Both the position numbers and the translations under genes were made by a program. The notes under the pieces are model-generated. The model was not told where the DNA came from and made no database searches. It was given only the letters and a program-made list of their open reading frames with translations. Below are positions 1 through 9,159 of a stretch of DNA of 64,000 nucleotides, in pieces. Numbering within the stretch: the stretch's first letter is position 1; each line of letters starts with the position of its first letter. Origin of the DNA: Geobacter sp. (GTDB taxonomy: Bacteria; Desulfobacterota; Desulfuromonadia; Geobacterales; Geobacteraceae); assembly GCA_003314535.1 (NCBI GenBank), contig POSG01000005.1, positions 145,739-209,738 on the forward strand, in the 5' to 3' direction.

Positions 1-745
1 GGCCGAAATTCAAAACCGCACGATATGACCCTTCCCGCTCGTCCCGCTCCACCACTGAGGCTTTCAGCTCACAGCATTTCCTGACTGTTTCGAGAACGCA
101 ATCGCTATCACGCGACAGAAGCTTTTCTACCGAGGATTCGAGGAATTGGAAGAATCGCCCGTCACAGACGACACCATACTTTACCACTTCGGCCAAACCG
201 CTGAGATATTCACGCTCCGGCAGTGTATCCAGCATTGAAGAGTCGATTATTACAAGACGCGGTTGATAAAAGGCCCCTATCAGGTTTTTCCCGAGCCGGT
301 GATTTATACCGGTTTTCCCGCCCACACTGCTGTCCACTTGCGCAAGCAACGTAGTGGGAATTTGTATGAACGGTATGCCCCTCAGGAAAGTGGATGCGGC
401 ATATCCGGTAATATCGCCGATCACCCCGCCACCCAGCGCAACGAGAAAAGACTGCCGGTCCAGGCCTTCTTCAATCAGAAAGTCATATATGATATTCAAA
501 CTTTCATTGTTCTTGAATGATTCGCCGTCCGGAATCTCCACTTTGTGGACGGTAAAACCTGCCGCCGTGAGAGATTCGAAAATAGGTTTCCCCCAGTATT
601 TCCAAACGGTCGGGTTTGAAACCACTGCAACATGGTTCCCCATGTCGAGGTCACTGCAAAATCGGCCAGCCTGGTTGGCAATGCCGCGACCGAATTTTAT
701 GTCATAGCTTCTTTCGCCGAGCTTGACAGTAAGATCACCAGCCAT
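1..745 (-). CDS. aroB: 3-dehydroquinate synthase, 3' end outside window
   Basis: AroB converts DAHP to 3-dehydroquinate, the second step of the shikimate pathway, in the cytoplasm using NAD and a divalent metal. About 248 codons are visible. The reading begins [19 protein letters not shown] and contains the NAD-binding stretch [15 protein letters not shown], the block [18 protein letters not shown] and, near the window edge, [16 protein letters not shown], which precedes the family's conserved histidine. The metal-binding C-terminal half lies beyond base 1. The ATG overlaps the aroK stop by one base (TGATG), so the two genes are probably translationally coupled. It is the last visible gene of the aroC-aroK-aroB group downstream of pilQ. 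Confidence 0.95.
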   Translation of the reverse strand, partial: MAGDLTVKLGERSYDIKFGRGIANQAGRFCSDLDMGNHVAVVSNPTVWKYWGKPIFESLTAAGFTVHKVEIPDGESFKNNESLNIIYDFLIEEGLDRQSFLVALGGGVIGDITGYAASTFLRGIPFIQIPTTLLAQVDSSVGGKTGINHRLGKNLIGAFYQPRLVIIDSSMLDTLPEREYLSGLAEVVKYGVVCDGRFFQFLESSVEKLLSRDSDCVLETVRKCCELKASVVERDEREGSYRAVLNFG

Positions 746-1254
746 CAATTTCTACCTTCCAGAAACGCGATGATTTCCAAGGCCACATCTTCCAATTTTT
801 TCCAAGATGTGTCAATTCGTATATCAGCATCCGAATAAAAGGACTCCCGTTCCTTCATCAACCCGTCAATAGTTGCAATATCCTTGGATCTCTTGAGCAA
901 GGGTCTCCCTTCATCCTGCGCCAGCCGCTCAAGAATGACCTCCGGAGATGCGGTAAGATTCACGATCAAGCCGTTTCTTCTGAACATATCACGGTTTTGA
1001 GGTGAGATGACCGCACCTCCTCCGGTTGATACCACCAACCCGCGATGCTCAGATATGCTGCGAACCGCTTCCTCTTCCAAAGTGCGGAAGTGGCGTTCAC
1101 CGTATTTTTCAAAGATCTCGTTAATGGAGACTTTCTGCTGGCTGACGATCATCTCATCCAGGTCAATGAACCGGTATCCCAGCCGTCTTGCGAGCAATTT
1201 ACCCACGCTGCTTTTCCCGGTGCCCATGAACCCGGTAAGTACGATGTTTGTCAT
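745..1254 (-). CDS. aroK: Shikimate kinase
   Basis: This enzyme phosphorylates shikimate at the 3-hydroxyl with ATP. The 169-residue length is normal for AroK. The N-terminus carries the P-loop [12 protein letters not shown] (about residues 8-19), followed by the substrate-binding DLDEMI segment, a [10 protein letters not shown] block and the STGGGAV motif that contacts shikimate. The lid segment [11 protein letters not shown] also fits the family. The gene starts 2 bp after the aroC stop and its own stop overlaps the aroB start, so it is inside an operon. The pairing of aroK-aroB behind pilMNOPQ is widespread in proteobacteria. Confidence 0.96.
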   Translation of the reverse strand: MTNIVLTGFMGTGKSSVGKLLARRLGYRFIDLDEMIVSQQKVSINEIFEKYGERHFRTLEEEAVRSISEHRGLVVSTGGGAVISPQNRDMFRRNGLIVNLTASPEVILERLAQDEGRPLLKRSKDIATIDGLMKERESFYSDADIRIDTSWKKLEDVALEIIAFLEGRN

Positions 1255-1256
1255 GG

Positions 1257-2438
1257 TCAGATGCTCTGCAGGTATTGTATGTATGAATCGAAATTACGCC
1301 TGATTTCCAGCATCGAATCACCGCCGAACTTCTCAATGAAGGCATTGGCTATTTCAAAAGCCACAACCGCCTCAACCACGACAGTGGCCGCTGGCACTGC
1401 GCAGACGTCCGATCTTTCCACTGTTGCCGCTATAGGCTCCTTGGTGGAAATATCAACTGTTTGAAGTGGAGCATACAAGGTAGGGATTGGTTTCATCGCA
1501 GCCCTTACCACTATGTCTTCCCCATTGGAAATGCCGCCTTCTATTCCTCCGGCATTATTTGTTTTTCTATAAAAGCAGGATATATCGCCCTTGCTGATCC
1601 TCGAAGAATCATAGTAAATTTCGTCATGGACCAAAGAACCGGACCTTCGCGCAGACTCCAGGCCCAGTCCGAATTCAACGCACTTGATGGCCTGAATGCT
1701 CATCACAGCGAATGAAATACGCGCATCAAGCTTTCTGTCCCAGTGAACATGGGAACCCAGCCCTACAGGCATACCTGTGGCAATTACCTCAATGACACCG
1801 CCGACTGAATCCCCCGACTCCCTCGCCCTGTCAACAAGAGTCTTCATACGCGCTTCTGCAGCCCGGTCATAGGTATAGAACGGTGATTCAGCAATCAGTT
1901 CCCTCATCGCCTCCTTGTTTACCGAGGGTTTTTCTGCAACAATGCCGCCCAATTCTGCAACATACCCATAAACCTCGACTCCGAATTCGGAAAGAAAAGA
2001 CTTGGCTATGGCTCCCACCGCAACGCGTATCGCAGTCTCCCTGGCGCTGGAACGCTCCAGAATGTTCCTTACATCCTTGTGGGCGTATTTCATTAAACCG
2101 GGAAGATCCGCATGTCCGGGACGCGATTTGGTCACCCTGATTTTTTCATCCCTGCCCGACTCCCGGATGGACATCTTTTCCTGCCAGTTTTCCCAGTCGC
2201 GGTTCTTTATGGCAAGAGTAACAGGAGATCCGAGGGTTTCTCCCCAGCGAACACCTGAAAGAATGGACACGGTATCGCTCTCGATCTGCATCCTGCCGCC
2301 GCGGCCATATCCCCCCTGCCTCTTAGCCAGATCAACGTTAATTATTTCTTCAGCTATCTTCAACCCGGCAGGCACACCCTCTACAATTGCGGTAAGTTGA
2401 GGACCGTGGGACTCCCCGGCCGTCAAATATCGAAGCAT
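1257..2438 (-). CDS. aroC: Chorismate synthase
   Basis: AroC performs the final shikimate-pathway step, converting EPSP to chorismate with reduced FMN. The 393-residue protein opens with LRYLTAGESHGPQLTAIVEG, containing the GESHGP signature. Further family blocks include RQGGYGRGGRM, SRPGHADLPG and NNAGGIEGGISNGEDIV. The start is preceded by GGAGAGG at good spacing. It is separated from pilQ by a strong hairpin, so it may have partly independent expression, but it is tightly joined to aroK (2 bp gap). Its insertion between pilQ and aroK differs from the plain pilQ-aroK-aroB order of gammaproteobacteria. Confidence 0.97.
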   Translation of the reverse strand: MLRYLTAGESHGPQLTAIVEGVPAGLKIAEEIINVDLAKRQGGYGRGGRMQIESDTVSILSGVRWGETLGSPVTLAIKNRDWENWQEKMSIRESGRDEKIRVTKSRPGHADLPGLMKYAHKDVRNILERSSARETAIRVAVGAIAKSFLSEFGVEVYGYVAELGGIVAEKPSVNKEAMRELIAESPFYTYDRAAEARMKTLVDRARESGDSVGGVIEVIATGMPVGLGSHVHWDRKLDARISFAVMSIQAIKCVEFGLGLESARRSGSLVHDEIYYDSSRISKGDISCFYRKTNNAGGIEGGISNGEDIVVRAAMKPIPTLYAPLQTVDISTKEPIAATVERSDVCAVPAATVVVEAVVAFEIANAFIEKFGGDSMLEIRRNFDSYIQYLQSI

Positions 2439-2475
2439 ATGATCCTCTCCAAATTCAATGTCATTCTTCTCCTAA

Positions 2476-2504
2476 ACAAATGCCAGGGAAACCCTGGCAT
2501 TTGT
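2476..2504 (-). terminator. Hairpin after pilQ
   Basis: A perfect 13-bp inverted repeat (arms 2476-2488 and 2492-2504, core TGCCAGGG/CCCTGGCA) with a 3-base loop lies between the pilQ stop and aroC. The T-run on the minus strand is short (TTTGTTT), so it may be a leaky terminator or an RNA-stabilising 3' stem, leaving room for read-through into aroC. Confidence 0.7.
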
Positions 2505-2552
2505 CAAACCACTATCTTTCGCTTTTTTCAATGTCCCTGAGATCCCATGATA

Positions 2553-5219
2553 TCATTCAACAATGCGTGGCGTTATGAATATGAGCAATTCCGTTTTAGT
2601 TTTCTTTGTTGTATTTGACTTGAAAAGCCAACCCAATACCGGGATATCCTTCAGCAAGGGAACACCTGTGTCAGTAGATGCTTCATCATCCTTGTAAATT
2701 CCCCCAATCACAGTAGTTTCGCCATTGGCAACAATCATTTCTGTTGTTGCTTCTTTCTTGTTTATCGGTGGAGCGGTTCCGGTTGGCGCATCACCAACGG
2801 TGTCGTTATTTGCCTTGATTTTCATCGAAATCTGGCCGTTGGGGGTGATATGCGGCGTGACCTCCAATTTCAATGCCGCTTCAACAAACTCGGTTTTCGT
2901 TCCTTCTGAAGAAGTTGTCTGGTAGGGCTGCATCTTGCCCTGGCTGATCTTCGCCGCCTTGTTATTCAGCGTGAGAACCTTGGGCGAAGAAATTATCTTC
3001 GTGTAGCCCAGAGACTCCGCAGCGGACAGCCGCATGTCAAGCTGAAAGTCCCTGGCAAGCTTGCCCAATGTCATTCCCATAGCTGCCCCGTAACCGGTTG
3101 CGAACCCGGCAGTTCCGACAAGATTGGTGACTGTGCCGCCGAATCCGGTATTCAAAGTCGCTGTTGTTCCATTATTGTAATGCGTGCCCCACTGAATTCC
3201 CAGATCCCGCGTAAGGTCGGAAGTCGCTTCAACAATCCGGGCTTCGATCAGTACCTGCTTTTCGGGTACATCCAGCTCTTTCATCAGGGCTTCCATCTTT
3301 TCAATGGCTGGAGTGATATCACTTACGATAACTTTGTTTGTGCGCGTATCAGTCGTTATGGATCCGCGCTCGCTCTTGTAACTTGCGAATTGAGTTGCAA
3401 TATCTTTCGCGTCAGCATAATTGACATCGAAAATCTTTGTCCTCAATTCCAGCGTTTTTTCGTATGCTTTTTTCGCGGCGACCTCTTCATCTGCCTGGGT
3501 CGTCATTTTGTCGCGCGGTCGAATGACCACTATGTTTCCGGAACGCTTCATGGCGAGATTCTTGGTGTCCAGTATCACGTCCAGCGCCTGATCCCAAGGC
3601 ACGTTCACGAGTTTAATGCTTATGGTGCCCGTCACGTCGTCGCCTACCAGAATATTAAGATTGCTCACTTCGCCGATCAACTGGAATATCTTCCGAATAT
3701 CTGCGTCGGCAAACTCAAGGGTCACCCTTTTCCCGGTGTACTGCTTCCGCTCCAGCCCCCCCTCAGCCCTTTGCATGGAACTGCGCGGCACACCGGCTTC
3801 CTTATTCCCGTTCACCAGAGCGACCGGCTTTGATCCGGCTTCTTGCGATGCAACTTCGTAATGTTTCGGATTGCTGATATCGATCAGAATTTCAGATCCT
3901 TCTTTCTTGACCGTATATGGAGCGGACTCCCTTAACACAACGTTGATCTTTGCATTCTTTTTGCCTCTCGTGGCAACCTGGTAGGGCGTCATGTTCTTTA
4001 CGACACTGTCGAACTTGCTCGTATCATACGGCCTCTGCAGGCTTTTCGGAAGCTGGCAGGACTTGAAAGTCAGCATCAGGCCGGTTGCAGTCCTCACTGG
4101 TTCAGCCATATCACAACCACCGGCCACGGAAACCTGTATTCTCGACACACCGTCCAGGACTTTGAAATCGATTGCTTCTATCGACGGCTGCTTCGAGTCG
4201 GAAACAGGCACTACCGCGGGAGTCGGCTGCTCTTTCGCTTCAGGGGGTGTCACGGCAACAACCGGAGCGCCTTTTGAAGAAGCTGGCGTGGAAATGTTCA
4301 GCTTAAGGCCGGCAGCGGACTTTTCCAAAGTATATTTGGGGAAAGCGGATTCCTTTGAATCGAAGACAATCCTTGTTTTTTCGGCATAAGATCCGATGCG
4401 GGCGGTATCGATGCCGAAAGCATCAAGTTTCACCGATCTGCCAAGAGTGTTCTTGATTCCGAACAGGTCGACCACAAGCCGTTGCGGGTTCGACATATTG
4501 AAATATCTGAATTTCTGGACCGGCGCGTTGGTGCGGATATCGATACCGTCACTGACCACTTCCAGCCCCGTCAGCGAATGGGTTTTCGCATTTCCTGAAG
4601 TCGTTGCAGGGGCTTCAGTATTACCGGCCGTCTTTTCCTGGTCAGGCTTGACGGCGGCCGCAACCGGTGCTGCAGTTTCGGTATCTTTCTTTTCTGCCGC
4701 AACTGCAACAGGCTCCGTCGAGGACGTACCAGCAACGCTTGCCTGCGGAGCAGAAGAAGGCTCCGTTTTTTGCTTAGGTGAAGCTGTTACTGTGACAACG
4801 GACATATTGGCAGGGTTGCTGTTCACGGTGTAGTCTACATCATCAGCAGCTTCCATGGTTATCCGGACTAAAGAACCGGCAGTGAGCTCGCTTTTCGACA
4901 CGTCAATCTTCTTGACCAAGAAGGACGGTTCAAGCTGGGGAACCTTCACGGATCCCGGTTCGGCATTCGAAATGTCCAGAACAAGTCTCCGAGGGTCTTT
5001 GTCCGAATACGATGTGTAGGTAAGGGGCCGGTCCGCTTCGATTTCAATCTTGGAGGCAGCGCCATCCCCGGATACTCTGATTTCACGTAGAGTCGCCGCT
5101 TCTACTGCATCCGTCATGCCTTTCTGAACGGTATAGCTGTTTTCAGCGCAACCACCCAGCAGCACAAGACTGAAAACCACCAGAAACTTGAAGTAGTCAT
5201 TCGCATTGAAGGCTCTCAT
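2553..5219 (-). CDS. pilQ: Type IV pilus secretin PilQ
   Basis: PilQ forms the outer-membrane gated channel through which the pilus passes. The 888-residue protein begins with a lipoprotein-type signal ending in LLGGC. It then shows two AMIN peptidoglycan-binding domains (about residues 45-145 and 215-315, with RRLVLDISN and QRLVVDLFG), a third AMIN-like segment near 345-455, a secretin N-terminal segment with the typical LEFADADIRKIFQLIGEVSN, and the secretin pore domain ending TELLIFITPRIVE. The linker near 150-210 is rich in Ala, Pro, Thr and Glu. A good ribosome site (AAGGAGA) precedes the start, and it follows pilP by 12 bp, closing the pilMNOPQ operon. Confidence 0.96.
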   Translation of the reverse strand: MRAFNANDYFKFLVVFSLVLLGGCAENSYTVQKGMTDAVEAATLREIRVSGDGAASKIEIEADRPLTYTSYSDKDPRRLVLDISNAEPGSVKVPQLEPSFLVKKIDVSKSELTAGSLVRITMEAADDVDYTVNSNPANMSVVTVTASPKQKTEPSSAPQASVAGTSSTEPVAVAAEKKDTETAAPVAAAVKPDQEKTAGNTEAPATTSGNAKTHSLTGLEVVSDGIDIRTNAPVQKFRYFNMSNPQRLVVDLFGIKNTLGRSVKLDAFGIDTARIGSYAEKTRIVFDSKESAFPKYTLEKSAAGLKLNISTPASSKGAPVVAVTPPEAKEQPTPAVVPVSDSKQPSIEAIDFKVLDGVSRIQVSVAGGCDMAEPVRTATGLMLTFKSCQLPKSLQRPYDTSKFDSVVKNMTPYQVATRGKKNAKINVVLRESAPYTVKKEGSEILIDISNPKHYEVASQEAGSKPVALVNGNKEAGVPRSSMQRAEGGLERKQYTGKRVTLEFADADIRKIFQLIGEVSNLNILVGDDVTGTISIKLVNVPWDQALDVILDTKNLAMKRSGNIVVIRPRDKMTTQADEEVAAKKAYEKTLELRTKIFDVNYADAKDIATQFASYKSERGSITTDTRTNKVIVSDITPAIEKMEALMKELDVPEKQVLIEARIVEATSDLTRDLGIQWGTHYNNGTTATLNTGFGGTVTNLVGTAGFATGYGAAMGMTLGKLARDFQLDMRLSAAESLGYTKIISSPKVLTLNNKAAKISQGKMQPYQTTSSEGTKTEFVEAALKLEVTPHITPNGQISMKIKANNDTVGDAPTGTAPPINKKEATTEMIVANGETTVIGGIYKDDEASTDTGVPLLKDIPVLGWLFKSNTTKKTKTELLIFITPRIVE

Positions 5220-5231
5220 CCGTGAATCTCC

Positions 5232-5789
5232 TTATTGTTTCTTTGGCAATGCAAGTCTTACGTGGTTCTTTACCAGCTTCCCACTTTCGTCCCGATATCT
5301 TTCAAAGACCTCTACATAGGTAGGGGTAATCCTGGTAACGCGACCTTCATTCCTGCCCATTTCCATTCCGACCTTGATCACATAGGGTTTCCCGGTCGGG
5401 TCGACAACCTGGGCCCTGTTTTGCTTCAGACCGACAATTATGCCGGTAACCCTGAACTGGGCAAGGTCATAGTTGAGTATGGGCAGAGCCTGTCCAAGCC
5501 GGTTTCGCCTGACTGCAGGCGCACCGGTTTTCGTATCGGCGACCAGCGGCTTGAACGGATCCTTGTGAGACACGAATTCGGTCGACATAGGAACAGCACC
5601 CACTTTCCCGGCAGAGGACATCTGCTTCTGAACCGGCAAGGGTTTCGGCGCTGCCGGCTTTGCGGCCGGATTTTGCGTCGGTGGAACAGGAGACTCCTTC
5701 TTTCCGCATCCAGGCAAAACGGGAATCACCATGACAAGGATCAGCGCAACAATTGCCAAATAATTATTTCTTGACTGTTTTCGCATCAT
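5232..5789 (-). CDS. pilP: Pilotin-like inner-membrane lipoprotein PilP
   Basis: PilP links the inner-membrane PilNO complex to the secretin PilQ. The 185-residue protein has a lipoprotein signal with lipobox VLPGC near residue 28, then a proline-rich spacer and a C-terminal beta domain with DPFKPLV and YVIKVGMEMGRNEG, which resembles the PilP HR domain. Its start lies inside the end of pilO (26 bp overlap), indicating coupled translation. The order M-N-O-P-Q supports the call more than any single motif. Confidence 0.93.
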   Translation of the reverse strand: MMRKQSRNNYLAIVALILVMVIPVLPGCGKKESPVPPTQNPAAKPAAPKPLPVQKQMSSAGKVGAVPMSTEFVSHKDPFKPLVADTKTGAPAVRRNRLGQALPILNYDLAQFRVTGIIVGLKQNRAQVVDPTGKPYVIKVGMEMGRNEGRVTRITPTYVEVFERYRDESGKLVKNHVRLALPKKQ

Positions 5790-6366
5790 TCTGTTCTTTC
5801 TTGTCCAGAAAACGGAATGTGGTTGCCAGACAGGTAACTTTCAAGACCGTACGTTCTCCGGCACTCTTGATATCGGAAAAGTTCACATTGCTGATATTCA
5901 CGATCCTTGGCAGACTACCCACTGCGGCGAAAAAATCACCTACGCTCTTGAAAGAGCCGGCAACAGTTATGTCGACCGGAACCGATGCATAGAAATCCAA
6001 TTTCACTTCATTTCCGGGCTTGAATACGAGAAAATCCAGGCCTGCCTTTTTCCCCTCGTCCGTGACGCTTGTAAGAAGAGCCGGGATCTCTTTCTGATTC
6101 GGCAGCTCGGTCAAAGCAGCTGCCAGCTCCCTGTTGAGCTTGTCATATTCCTTCAGGAGTAGAGGAAGGTTCGCAGCTACTTGCCTGTCTTTCTGGATTT
6201 GCTGCTGCAGCGTATCGAGCTTTACCTTCAGATCATTCAACTCGGTGTATTTCGGCTTGATCAGAAAAAAGAAGGAAAGCGCTGCCACTGCAAGCAGCAA
6301 TGCAACCAAAATGATGATTTTCTGTTTGTTCGGCAGCTTGGCGATTTTGTCAAATCCAAGGTCCAT
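5764..6366 (-). CDS. pilO: Type IV pilus assembly protein PilO
   Basis: PilO is a bitopic inner-membrane protein that dimerises with PilN and aligns the pilus machine. The 200 residues comprise a short cytoplasmic start, one membrane segment (about 17-38, IIILVALLLAVAALSFFFL), a coiled coil (about 40-95) and a ferredoxin-like periplasmic domain containing FFAAVGSLPRIVNISNV. Start ATG has AAGGAA upstream. The 3' end overlaps pilP. Confidence 0.94.
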   Translation of the reverse strand: MDLGFDKIAKLPNKQKIIILVALLLAVAALSFFFLIKPKYTELNDLKVKLDTLQQQIQKDRQVAANLPLLLKEYDKLNRELAAALTELPNQKEIPALLTSVTDEGKKAGLDFLVFKPGNEVKLDFYASVPVDITVAGSFKSVGDFFAAVGSLPRIVNISNVNFSDIKSAGERTVLKVTCLATTFRFLDKKEQNDAKTVKK

Positions 6367-6408
6367 GGTCGTTCCTTGTCACTTTGATGCGTAGAAGCCT
6401 GAAGGCAC

Positions 6409-7044
6409 CTACTTCTGGGTCTGGGCGCTGGGCGGCGGCGGTGGCGGTTGCGGCGGCGCTGCCGGGCTCTTTGGGTTCTGGGCCTGGGCGCCGGGCGGCG
6501 TTGCCTGGTTCTTAAGGGACATTGACAACTCGAACTTCTTGAGCTTCATGCCGGCCATCTCGAGTTGCTCCGACACTACCAGCTCAACATTGGTAAAATC
6601 CTCGGATTCCTGCAGAGAGCGCATGAAGGAAGCTATGAGCTCCTCGGTAAAGGCGACTCCCGTAACCTTCACTCCTGTCGGGCTTTCCGTGTAACCTGTC
6701 AGCCACAGCTTGTCCGGAACTGCCGAACTCAGTGTCGACAGGCGATGCACAGGGCCGCTCTTTCCGCGTCGCAGCTGGTTCAGCACGTCAAGCTTTTTCT
6801 GAACGTCCGCCTTGAGCTTTTCGAGGTCCTTGATCTTGCCTATTTTCGACTTGAGTTCCTGGATCTCCTGCTCGGATCGTGCAATTTCCTTGTTGGTGGA
6901 GCTTATCTTTATCAGAAGGAAAGAGTAAGCGGCCAGCGCTAACCCGACGACTATGAGCAGGGATACGATGAGTATCAGGAGTTGCTGCCGTGCGGATTCT
7001 TTCCGCTTGCTGGCCCGGATGGGCAACAGATTGATCTTTATCAT
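6409..7044 (-). CDS. pilN: Type IV pilus assembly protein PilN
   Basis: PilN binds cytoplasmic PilM through its N-terminus and pairs with PilO in the periplasm. It begins MIKINLLPI, the conserved PilM-binding motif (INLLP), has one membrane helix at about residues 22-47, a coiled coil, and a ferredoxin-like domain. The last 25 or so residues are unusual: a Pro/Gln/Ala-rich tail with runs of proline not expected in core PilN. The start ATGA overlaps the pilM stop. Confidence 0.95.
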   Translation of the reverse strand: MIKINLLPIRASKRKESARQQLLILIVSLLIVVGLALAAYSFLLIKISSTNKEIARSEQEIQELKSKIGKIKDLEKLKADVQKKLDVLNQLRRGKSGPVHRLSTLSSAVPDKLWLTGYTESPTGVKVTGVAFTEELIASFMRSLQESEDFTNVELVVSEQLEMAGMKLKKFELSMSLKNQATPPGAQAQNPKSPAAPPQPPPPPPSAQTQK

Positions 7045-8093
7045 TTGTCCCCTAACCTCCTCATCGCTAATCCGGCGGCCACCGCAACAAGAGGTCCTAT
7101 TTCCTGAAGGTATTCAGGATCGAAATGCTTATCGTTGAAGGTGATTTTCTGCAGGGGATTCAGCAGCTCGACCGCAAGGCCCAGCCTCTGGCTGACAGCC
7201 TCGGCCAGCATGGCGACTTTCGAGCAGCCACCGCTCAGGTAGACTTTGGTTATCCTCTGATCCTCGGCGCTCGAATTGTAGAAATCAAGGGATCGGTTGA
7301 TCTCGATCGATAATGTCTCGTTGATACGCGCGATTGTTTCCTTTAGCCTTTCCTTGTCAGGGTAGTCCAAGGTAACCTTTATCCGTTCGGCATCCTGCCC
7401 GCTCAGGGAAAACTGGCGCTGGATCTCTTCCGTGTAGAGATTTCCCCCCATCTGAACGTCCCTGGTAAAAAGCGAAATCCCGTCCTTGACCACATTGAGA
7501 TTCATTATGCTGGCGCCTATATTGACGAGCGCCACCACATCTCCGGGAGCCGTGTCGTAATTCTGCTCATATATATTCTGGATTGCGAAAGAATCAACGT
7601 CGACGACGACCAGTTTCAAACCGGCCTCGTTGAACACCGCGGCATATTCGTTGATTATCTCTTTCTTGCTCGCGACAAGCAGAACCGTCATCTTTCCGGA
7701 TGCGGCCAGGTCAGTGTCGAGGATTTCAAAGTCGAGATTGACGTCGTTGATATCGAAGGGAATGTACTGTTCGGCCTCCCATGCTATCTGGTCTTCAAGC
7801 TCCTCGGGAGTCATGGCCGGGAGGGTTATCTTTCTGATGATCACCGAGTTGCCGGAAATCGAGCAAACCGCATCCTTTGCCTTGATATCCAGGCTTTTTA
7901 CCAGCGACTTTATGGTCTCGACGATGGAGGTCGTATCCATAAGGCTGTTGTCGACAATGGCCTCGCTGGGCAGCGGCAGGATGCCCGCGTTCCTGAGTTG
8001 AAACGAACCCTTCTGCTCATCCAGCTGAACCAGCTTCACAGAACTCGACCCGATGTCGATACCGACGATTTCCCTGCTTTTCATGAAGAGCAT
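7041..8093 (-). CDS. pilM: Type IV pilus assembly ATPase-fold protein PilM
   Basis: PilM is a cytoplasmic actin/FtsA-like protein that nucleates the inner-membrane complex by binding PilN. The 350 residues carry the actin-fold phosphate loop VGIDIGSSSVKLVQL near the N-terminus, the second loop ALVNIGASIMNLNVV in the middle, and the C-terminal VYLSGGCSKVAMLAE. It starts 18 bp after the small HTH gene and ends in a 4-bp overlap with pilN, so it is co-transcribed with both. Confidence 0.96.
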   Translation of the reverse strand: MLFMKSREIVGIDIGSSSVKLVQLDEQKGSFQLRNAGILPLPSEAIVDNSLMDTTSIVETIKSLVKSLDIKAKDAVCSISGNSVIIRKITLPAMTPEELEDQIAWEAEQYIPFDINDVNLDFEILDTDLAASGKMTVLLVASKKEIINEYAAVFNEAGLKLVVVDVDSFAIQNIYEQNYDTAPGDVVALVNIGASIMNLNVVKDGISLFTRDVQMGGNLYTEEIQRQFSLSGQDAERIKVTLDYPDKERLKETIARINETLSIEINRSLDFYNSSAEDQRITKVYLSGGCSKVAMLAEAVSQRLGLAVELLNPLQKITFNDKHFDPEYLQEIGPLVAVAAGLAMRRLGDK

Positions 8094-8111
8094 GGCAGAA
8101 CCCTGTCCCTG

Positions 8112-8312
8112 TTAATCTTTGAAAACCTTGTCCTTATCCGCCAGAGTGTAACCAAGGGCATAAATGATCTTCCTCTTGGTTTCCATGCGGCACAATTCGC
8201 CCCGTTCTATGCGGTCGATGGTGGCAGCGGAAATACCCGCCAGGCGGGCAAGTTCCATCTTGCTCATCAACCTTTCCTCTCGAATCTGCCTTACGTTATT
8301 TGGATGCTTCAT
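8112..8312 (-). CDS. Small XRE-family HTH regulator
   Basis: The 66-residue protein is a single Cro/C1-type helix-turn-helix: VRQIREERLMSKMELARLAG then SAATIDRIERGE (recognition helix) and a final helix RKIIYALGYTL. No sensing domain is present. It is the first gene of the pilMNOPQ transcript, 18 bp before pilM and downstream of a clear promoter, so autoregulation or control of pilus assembly genes is a reasonable inference. Target genes cannot be read from sequence. Confidence 0.85.
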   Translation of the reverse strand: MKHPNNVRQIREERLMSKMELARLAGISAATIDRIERGELCRMETKRKIIYALGYTLADKDKVFKD

Positions 8313-8346
8313 TTATGCAGTCCTAGCAGTTACGGTTTTTGCGAGC

Positions 8347-8374
8347 AATTTACAACAATTTAAATAAATGTCAA
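8347..8374 (-). promoter_or_regulatory. Sigma70-type promoter of HTH-pilMNOPQ operon
   Basis: On the minus strand TTGACA (8369-8374) and TAAATT (8347-8352) are separated by 16 bp, ahead of the HTH start at 8312. The -35 is a perfect consensus. The flanking 8330-8520 region is markedly AT-rich compared with the rest of the window, as expected for a regulatory region, and contains no gene. Confidence 0.75.
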
Positions 8375-8564
8375 GATAATTTTATTAGTTGATAGTAATT
8401 GCTATACCAAAGCATAAAAAAAGTAGCATAAGCTATTGATTTAACGATGTTTTATAATAGTTGTTTATTTTTTTGCCGGGTTAATAGCGATTTCTTAATC
8501 AGGCACTTGATATTTAAGCATTTCGCATATCAGAAGCCGGAGCCGGGCCATCCTGGATTTTGAG

Positions 8565-9149
8565 CTAGCGCGCCGGCGCCTGCGGAGGCTTATCCTGCCT
8601 CGTAATCTGCGCCATGGTACCGTGGAGCAGGCTTCTGAATTCGTTGTTCAGCCTGTGATATTTCCCGTCAAGAGCGAGAGCAGATGAAAGGCACTCTCTG
8701 GCCTTGTTCTCCTGACCATGTCGGAAATAATACAGGCCGTAAAGGAATTTTGAAAGAACGACATCTTTTCCCTGCAATTCGCCGTACAGCGATTCCTCTT
8801 TTCCGAAATCACCCTGAACGTCATAGATGTAGCCGAGGAAGAAATATATTTCCCGAAAGAAGAGGAAGTTGGGTTGCACCCTTGCTTTCAGGTCCTCGAG
8901 CTTCAGCCGCGCCTGGGCGTAATCCTTCTTGTCAAGCAATCGCTTCGCCTTGAGAAACTGCTTGATATTTGCCAGGTCCTCACTTCTCTTTGGCGGAAGT
9001 TGCTTGCCCATGAGGCGGTAAACTGCTTTGCCCAGGAAATTATGGGGCCAGGACAGCGTCAAATGGGCGCCAGCGATCAAAGTTACAATCAGAGCCGCGG
9101 CAATGAAGGCTTTCCTGCGGTACCATGGAATATTAGATGTTTTTTTCAC
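8565..9149 (-). CDS. Membrane-anchored TPR-like protein of pilus cluster
   Basis: I do not recognise a named family. The 194-residue protein (GTG start) has one N-terminal membrane helix (about residues 13-30), then helical repeats resembling tetratricopeptides: residues about 65-90 (AKRLLDKKDYAQARLKLEDL), 100-125 (FLGYIYDVQGDFGKEESLY) and 130-160 (YGLYYFRHGQENKARECLSS). Such helical scaffolds commonly mediate protein contacts. It lies 10 bp after the small secreted protein behind pilY1, so it is probably part of the minor-pilin operon. A role in pilus assembly is inference from position only. Confidence 0.7.
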   Translation of the reverse strand: MKKTSNIPWYRRKAFIAAALIVTLIAGAHLTLSWPHNFLGKAVYRLMGKQLPPKRSEDLANIKQFLKAKRLLDKKDYAQARLKLEDLKARVQPNFLFFREIYFFLGYIYDVQGDFGKEESLYGELQGKDVVLSKFLYGLYYFRHGQENKARECLSSALALDGKYHRLNNEFRSLLHGTMAQITRQDKPPQAPAR

Positions 9150-9159
9150 TAAAGCAACT

